Positions 60,062 to 64,000 of a stretch of DNA of 64,000 nt are shown in pieces. Source of the DNA: Verrucomicrobiaceae bacterium (GTDB taxonomy: Bacteria; Verrucomicrobiota; Verrucomicrobiia; Verrucomicrobiales; Verrucomicrobiaceae); contig JADJPM010000001.1 in the NCBI GenBank assembly GCA_016713245.1, positions 2,294,001-2,358,000 of the forward strand, given 5' to 3'. A model generated the notes under the pieces. The model searched no databases and was not told where the DNA came from. It worked only from the letters and a program-made list of their open reading frames with translations. Positions within the stretch are counted from its first letter, which is position 1, and the number at the start of each line of letters is the position of its first letter. Position numbers and translations under genes: made by a program.

Positions 60062-61519
60062 ATGAAATCGCTTCTCGCCGCCAGTTTTGCCCTTGTTGCC
60101 GCCGCCACTGCTTTGGCCGCGCCGCCGAAGTTCAATGTGCTGCACATCGTCTCGGATGATTTAAACACCTCCCTCGGCTGCTACGGGCATGCGCAGGTGA
60201 AATCGCCACACATCGACAAGCTCGCGGCCACGGGCGTGCGCTTTGAGAAAGCCTACTGCCAGTATCCGCTGTGCAATCCGAGCCGCGCCTCGTTCATGAC
60301 CGGCATGCGGCCCGGCAGCACGAAGGTGTATGAAAACAGCACGCATTTTCGCCAAGCACTGCCCGATGTGCTGAGCATCCCGCAGACCTTTTCGAAGGCA
60401 GGCGCGTTCGCGACACGCGTGGGCAAGCTTTACCACTACGGCGTGCCGACGCAGATCGGCACCAGCGGTCTCGATGACGAGCCGTCTTGGCAGCAGGTCG
60501 TGAATCCCATCGGCCACGACAAAAAAGTCGAGGATCAAATCCACACGCTCACGCCCGGGCAGTTCGGCGGCACGCTGAGCTGGTTCAGCGATCCCTCCGA
60601 CGAGCCGCAAACCGACGCCGTGGGCGCGGCGGAGGCCATCAAGCTGCTCGAAGCGAAGAAGGACGGCCCGTTTTACCTCGCGGTCGGTTTTTATCGACCC
60701 CACACACCGTATGTCGCGCCTGCGAAGTATTTCGAAGGCTATCCCATCGACCAAATCCAGCTCCCCACCGGCCCGATGAAGGATGCGCCGGGCATGCCAG
60801 CCGCCGCTTACGGCAGCTACAAAAAAGAGCAGGACCAGCTCACTGACCCGATGCGCAAAGAGATCCTTCAGGCCTACTTTGCCTCCACGACCTTCATGGA
60901 TGATCAGGTCGGCCAGGTCGTCGCCGCCGTCGAGCGTCTCGGGCTGCGTGAGAAGACGGTAATCGTGTTTCACAGCGACCACGGCTATCACCTCGGCGAT
61001 CATGGCCTGTGGCAAAAGATGAGCCTGTGGGAGAACTCCGCCCGCGTGCCGCTCATCATCAGCGTGCCCGGCAACGCGAACAACGGCAAGAGCTGCCCGC
61101 GCCCCGTCGAGCTGATCGACCTGCACGCCACGCTCGCCGACGTGTGCGGCCTGCCGCTTCCTCAAAGCGATGGCACCAGCCTGAAGCCACTGCTCGACAA
61201 CCCGCAGGCCGCTTGGGACAAGCCCGCCTTCAGCCAGACACTGCGCGGTGCCCCCGTCGGCACCACCGCGCCCAGCTTTGACCCGAAGAACCTCAACAAA
61301 GGCAAAAAAGGGAAGGGCAAAGGCAAGGCCGGCGGCTTCCTCGGTGTCAGCGTGCGCACCGAGCAGTTCCGCTACACCGAATGGGACGAAGGCCGCCAGG
61401 GTGCGACGCTGTTCGACCTGCAAAACGATCCGCAAGAGTCCAAAGACCTCGCCAACGTCCCCCAGCATGCCGAAACCGTTGCGAAGATGAAGGCGATGCT
61501 CGCGGGGCTGAAGAAGTGA
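60062..61519 (+). CDS. Secreted formylglycine sulfatase (iduronate-2-sulfatase-like)
   Basis: The 485-residue exported enzyme has a signal peptide, the metal-binding SDDLN (Asp32, Asp33), the formylglycine site CNPSR at residues 71-75 (Cys71), VGFYRPHTPYVAP, and HSDHGYHLGDHG. It hydrolyses sulfate esters, probably of sulfated polysaccharides. A Lys/Gly-rich insert (GKKGKGKGKAGG) lies near residue 420 and is probably a loop. It is followed within nine bases by a DUF1080-like gene on the same strand, suggesting a shared role in glycan use. Confidence 0.92.
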   Translation: MKSLLAASFALVAAATALAAPPKFNVLHIVSDDLNTSLGCYGHAQVKSPHIDKLAATGVRFEKAYCQYPLCNPSRASFMTGMRPGSTKVYENSTHFRQALPDVLSIPQTFSKAGAFATRVGKLYHYGVPTQIGTSGLDDEPSWQQVVNPIGHDKKVEDQIHTLTPGQFGGTLSWFSDPSDEPQTDAVGAAEAIKLLEAKKDGPFYLAVGFYRPHTPYVAPAKYFEGYPIDQIQLPTGPMKDAPGMPAAAYGSYKKEQDQLTDPMRKEILQAYFASTTFMDDQVGQVVAAVERLGLREKTVIVFHSDHGYHLGDHGLWQKMSLWENSARVPLIISVPGNANNGKSCPRPVELIDLHATLADVCGLPLPQSDGTSLKPLLDNPQAAWDKPAFSQTLRGAPVGTTAPSFDPKNLNKGKKGKGKGKAGGFLGVSVRTEQFRYTEWDEGRQGATLFDLQNDPQESKDLANVPQHAETVAKMKAMLAGLKK

Positions 61520-61527
61520 TTCTCGCC

Positions 61528-62124
61528 ATGCGTGCCCTTGTCTGTTTTTTCCTGATGATCGGCTCGGTGCTCGCCGCCGAGCCCAAGGTGCTGCTAGAAG
61601 AGTCCTTCACCTCGGACCTATCGAAAGACTGGTTCTGGGGTCTCGGGACGTGGAAAGCCGAAAACGGTGTCCTTCGAGGCTTTGAGTCCGGCCCTCGGCG
61701 TCACGGCCCGGTGAAGATGCGCAAACTGCCGCTCCAGGATGCCACCATGGAGTGCGAGTTTCGCCTCGAAGCCAAAGCCACCTTTGCTGGCATCATTTTC
61801 AATGGCTCTCAGGAGCGTGGCCATCTGGTGCATCTCGTGATGAGCAAAGACCAACTCCGCATTCTCGCTCATCCGAAGAAGGGCGAAACCAAGGAACTCA
61901 TCAAGGTGCCTGCCAAGCTCGCCATCGGCGAGTGGCATCGCGTGAAGCTCGTTTTCAAAGGCCCGACGATGACCGCCACGATCGACGGACAGACCCTTTC
62001 CGCGGAGAACCCCTGCATCGCCGAGGAAAAGCTCACCTTCGGCCTCGGAGGCGACTCCGGCGGACCCGAAGGGGAAAAGGCGGGCGCGTTGGAGTTTCGC
62101 GGCTTGGTGGTGAAAGCGCCGTAA
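61528..62124 (+). CDS. Secreted DUF1080/LamG-like hypothetical protein
   Basis: The 198-residue exported protein has a signal peptide (MRALVCFFLMIGSVLA) and a concanavalin-like fold region (ECEFRLEAKATFAGIIFNGS, EWHRVKLVFKGPTMTATIDG, GLGGDSGGPEGEKAGALEFR). It resembles a short DUF1080-type lectin-like domain. It is nine bases after the sulfatase stop and so likely co-transcribed. Substrate unknown. Confidence 0.75.
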   Translation: MRALVCFFLMIGSVLAAEPKVLLEESFTSDLSKDWFWGLGTWKAENGVLRGFESGPRRHGPVKMRKLPLQDATMECEFRLEAKATFAGIIFNGSQERGHLVHLVMSKDQLRILAHPKKGETKELIKVPAKLAIGEWHRVKLVFKGPTMTATIDGQTLSAENPCIAEEKLTFGLGGDSGGPEGEKAGALEFRGLVVKAP

Positions 62125-62127
62125 AGC

Positions 62128-63003
62128 TCACTTCTTCGCCATTTCCGCCCACTTTTGGGCAAAGCGCTTCCCGATCTCGTTCTGCGCCGCCGTGTCGAAA
62201 TGCACGCTGTCGCCAATGTGCGTCTTCAGATCACGTGCATCGACGCAGGCGGTGTGTGGGACGGCTTTTGGCAGGGCGAGCTGGATCTCATTCATCGCTT
62301 TGAGATTCGAGAGCGTCGGCTCTTCCCTCATTTCGCCGATGGTGCAGGCGATGAAGGGCAAATCGGGCTGGGCGAGATCGGTGCGGAAGGCTTCGATCAT
62401 GGCGCGGAGGCGCTCGGTGTGCAGGGGGAGCTCCTCGGCGTTCGCGTTGGCCTCGCCTTGCAGCCAAAGGATGCCGCGGAGGCGGGCTTTGACCGGTGCG
62501 GTCGTTTGAAGAGCGAGTTTGGCGCGGCGGAGGGCGTCTTCGTAAAGCTTCGCGCCTTTCTGCCAGAGCTTGATGGATGAACCGCCGACGGCGCAGGGCA
62601 CGAGGCCGATGGCGGCGGTTTTGTCCTGTGCGGCGAGCACCTCGGCAAAGGCCAGCTCGGGGCCGACACCGGCGTTGTCGTGGCCTTGGAAGGTCTTCGC
62701 GTCGCCCGTGAGATGCAGCGGATGCCGCGCGAGATACCACTGGTCGTCGATCTTGTGCATCATGACGATGCGCGGGTCGTTCTTCGGCTCTTCCGGCATG
62801 AATCCGCGACCTTTCATGTTCGACTGCCCGCACAGCAGCCACAGATCGAGATGCGTCGCGCCGTCCGGCAGCTTCGTGATGTCCACGCTGACCAGCGGCG
62901 GCTTCGTCGGCGGCGGTGTGTTGGCTTTCTTGGCCTTCGCCGCCTTTTGGGCGAAGAGCGGAGAGCTGAGGGCGAGGAGACAGAGAAGGAAAACGCGGCG
63001 CAT
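62128..63003 (-). CDS. Secreted sialate O-acetylesterase-like (SASA/CE6) esterase
   Basis: The 291-residue exported protein has a signal peptide with a Lys-rich segment (AAKAKKANTPPPTKPP), then an SGNH-type esterase domain. The nucleophile motif is LLCGQSNMKGRGF, block III GILWLQGEANAN, and the catalytic His lies in DSVHFDTAAQNEIG. The GQSNM motif identifies the sialate O-acetylesterase/CE6 family, which removes acetyl groups from glycans. ATG 63003 was chosen to start the signal peptide. It converges with the DUF1080-like gene. Confidence 0.88.
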   Translation of the reverse strand: MRRVFLLCLLALSSPLFAQKAAKAKKANTPPPTKPPLVSVDITKLPDGATHLDLWLLCGQSNMKGRGFMPEEPKNDPRIVMMHKIDDQWYLARHPLHLTGDAKTFQGHDNAGVGPELAFAEVLAAQDKTAAIGLVPCAVGGSSIKLWQKGAKLYEDALRRAKLALQTTAPVKARLRGILWLQGEANANAEELPLHTERLRAMIEAFRTDLAQPDLPFIACTIGEMREEPTLSNLKAMNEIQLALPKAVPHTACVDARDLKTHIGDSVHFDTAAQNEIGKRFAQKWAEMAKK

Positions 63004-63059
63004 GGTGCGTGAACGGGACGCGGGTGAGGATGTTGCAGCGCGTAGGCTGGGAGGCTGTT

Positions 63060-63563
63060 TCAAGCCGACGGAACCGGGGTGATCATGACATCGAATGGCA
63101 GAGGCAACCCCGTGTCGGTGACCAAGACGTTGGCAGGATGAATGTCCCAAACATCGAAGCCATCTTTGCGGACGGAGAGTGATTCTGCGTATCCAAGGCC
63201 ACGCCAGGGCAGTATTTCGAAGCCAGCGTCGATGAACGCCTTCTCCAACTCTTCCAAGGTGGCTTTTCGCCCTTCCACATGCGGCTGCGTGGTGATGATG
63301 GACCAATCATGCGCTTGAGGATTCCAAAGGCCAATCAGCTTCACGTTGTCGCCAAACAGCTCGTTCTGTCGAAGCATGCGCTGCAAATAATCGAGCGGAA
63401 GAGCGTTGTGCAGCCACGGTTGGCCACCGTTCCAACTGACCGTGTAGCCCGCCATGTTAGGCTTGGTGTATTTCCACCAAAGTCCGCTTTCGGCTTCGTA
63501 ACGCACATCGTGCTCGCGTCCGCCGTCCTTCTCCGGCGGCTGAAAATCGCGTGGGAGGATCAA
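63060..63563 (-). CDS. Polyvalent-protein-type kinase, main part (frameshifted)
   Basis: This 167-residue frame shows the pattern of the kinase-like domain found in phage polyvalent proteins: EHDVRYEAESGLWWKYTKPN, YLQRMLRQNELFGDNVKLIG, IITTQPHVEG, LEELEKAFIDAGFEI and WDIHPANVLVTDTGLPLPFD. Correct sequence starts further upstream: adding one base at 63629-63632 joins it to the frame starting at 63730, giving about 223 residues. Such domains are rare outside phage or mobile elements. Target unknown. Confidence 0.62.
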   Translation of the reverse strand: MILPRDFQPPEKDGGREHDVRYEAESGLWWKYTKPNMAGYTVSWNGGQPWLHNALPLDYLQRMLRQNELFGDNVKLIGLWNPQAHDWSIITTQPHVEGRKATLEELEKAFIDAGFEILPWRGLGYAESLSVRKDGFDVWDIHPANVLVTDTGLPLPFDVMITPVPSA

Positions 63564-63730
63564 GCCGCGGGCTTCGGCCCATTCGCGGAGAGCTGTCCAT
63601 TCTTTTTCGGGTCGCTCGAAGTCGTCCGCCCCATCAAGTGATCCATCTGCGCATAGGCACGCTCGGAGGTGACCCGCGGCATCTGTGAGCGAATCTGACG
63701 GAGCTTGGCTGACAGTTGTTGGAAGCTCAT
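63560..63730 (-). CDS. Polyvalent-protein-type kinase, N-terminal part (frameshifted)
   Basis: From ATG 63730 this frame starts MSFQQLSAKLRQIRSQMPRV. It loses the frame at the four-C run 63629-63632 (plus strand). With one base added it continues ADDFERPEKEWTALREWAEA then RGLILPRDFQPP and so joins the downstream part. The last residues as given are out of frame. Confidence 0.5.
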   Translation of the reverse strand: MSFQQLSAKLRQIRSQMPRVTSERAYAQMDHLMGRTTSSDPKKNGQLSANGPKPAA

Positions 63731-63865
63731 CTTTGATGCGGCAATGATCCTTGGTCGCGGGAGTCTGGCAAACAATTTCTGATTGGAGAACCGTAAAGAC
63801 TAACGGTCAGGACGCCCAGTTTTGCCGCAGAGGGGCAGAGAGACTTACTCTTCGATGTCAGGCAC

Positions 63866-64000
63866 TCAGCACGAGTGCGTGGCTTTTATCCGGTGAGCGA
63901 GTTTTTCTCCGTCGTTGTTCAGTCTGTGTGCCTTCACGAATGCTTTGGCTTCTTTGGAGGTGGTTGGCAGATTGCCAACGGAAGACCAGAAGCGATAGCC
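63866..64000 (-). CDS. C-terminal end of an unknown protein, cut by the window edge
   Basis: An open minus-strand frame enters from the right edge and ends at TGA 63868-63866, with 44 visible residues (GYRFWSSVGNLPTTSKEAKA, then FVKAHRLNNDGEKLAHRIKA and a THSC end). It reads like a genuine basic helical C-terminus. The rest of the gene lies outside the window and no family can be named. Confidence 0.4.
   Translation of the reverse strand, partial: GYRFWSSVGNLPTTSKEAKAFVKAHRLNNDGEKLAHRIKATHSC

Noticed and set aside
1..64000. tRNA, rRNA or riboswitch genes
   Set aside because: I saw no tRNA cloverleaf, rRNA segment or recognised riboswitch consensus by eye; a covariance-model scan was not possible here.

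Overview
The window most likely comes from a Verrucomicrobiota chromosome of the Prosthecobacter/Verrucomicrobium type. This is inferred from gene content, not from a marker gene. The signs are a planctomycete-type cytochrome c/DUF1549/DUF1553 protein with a Tat-exported DUF1501 partner, DUF1080 proteins, a formylglycine sulfatase, a GQSNM-type esterase, a PEP-CTERM autotransporter-repeat protein, an ECF sigma factor beside a WD40 Ser/Thr kinase, and a Gram-negative envelope set (MlaFED, TonB-ExbBD, TonB-dependent receptor, PBP1C). No rRNA, tRNA, CRISPR array or intact transposase was seen.

Layout. 0-1 kb: a 21-bp periodic repeat and a tiny gene. 1-3.7 kb: mlaE-mlaF-mlaD lipid transport operon (minus strand). 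3.9-5.5 kb: small accessory genes including a SUKH/SMI1 protein. 5.7-12.7 kb: pbpC, a DUF1080 protein, two lipoproteins and an OlsF-like acyltransferase interrupted by one frameshift. 12.8-17.3 kb: a double-module U32 protein and a divergent FG-GAP protein. 17.5-22.8 kb: DUF1549/1553 and DUF1501 genes with a PIN toxin-antitoxin pair between them. 22.8-27.6 kb: a methyltransferase, a second PIN toxin-antitoxin pair, and a BlaI/M56 signalling pair whose sensor carries secretin-like modules, with two dyad operators. 27.8-34 kb: a broken MFS gene, a truncated PIG-L copy, a small island (subtilase, stand-alone propeptide-like protein, small helical protein) and an intact PIG-L gene. 34-42.6 kb: S41 protease, PEP-CTERM protein, WD40 kinase and ECF sigma factor. 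42.7-47.5 kb: a TonB-dependent receptor diverging from tonB-exbB-exbD-coiled-coil across two matching dyads. 47.5-64 kb: housekeeping and export genes (nadB, tex, hemL, mutL, A-type Fe-S carrier, sulfatase, esterase), ending with a polyvalent-type kinase fragment.

Two themes cut across the window. First, about a dozen reading-frame breaks can each be repaired by changing one base, nearly always in a run of the same base. They cluster at 28.6-33 kb, which looks more like long-read consensus error than decay, so the broken genes are probably intact in the organism. Second, short structured repeats are common: a 21-bp tandem array, hairpins with a CTTTAGC core, in-frame palindromes inside the U32 gene, and a 166-bp nested inverted repeat.

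The best candidate for an undescribed system is the 29.7-33.06 kb island: a cytoplasmic-looking subtilase, a separate protein resembling the subtilase propeptide, and a small helical protein, bounded by a truncated and an intact copy of a PIG-L gene. The M56/secretin-like sensor with its BlaI repressor and paired operators is the second.
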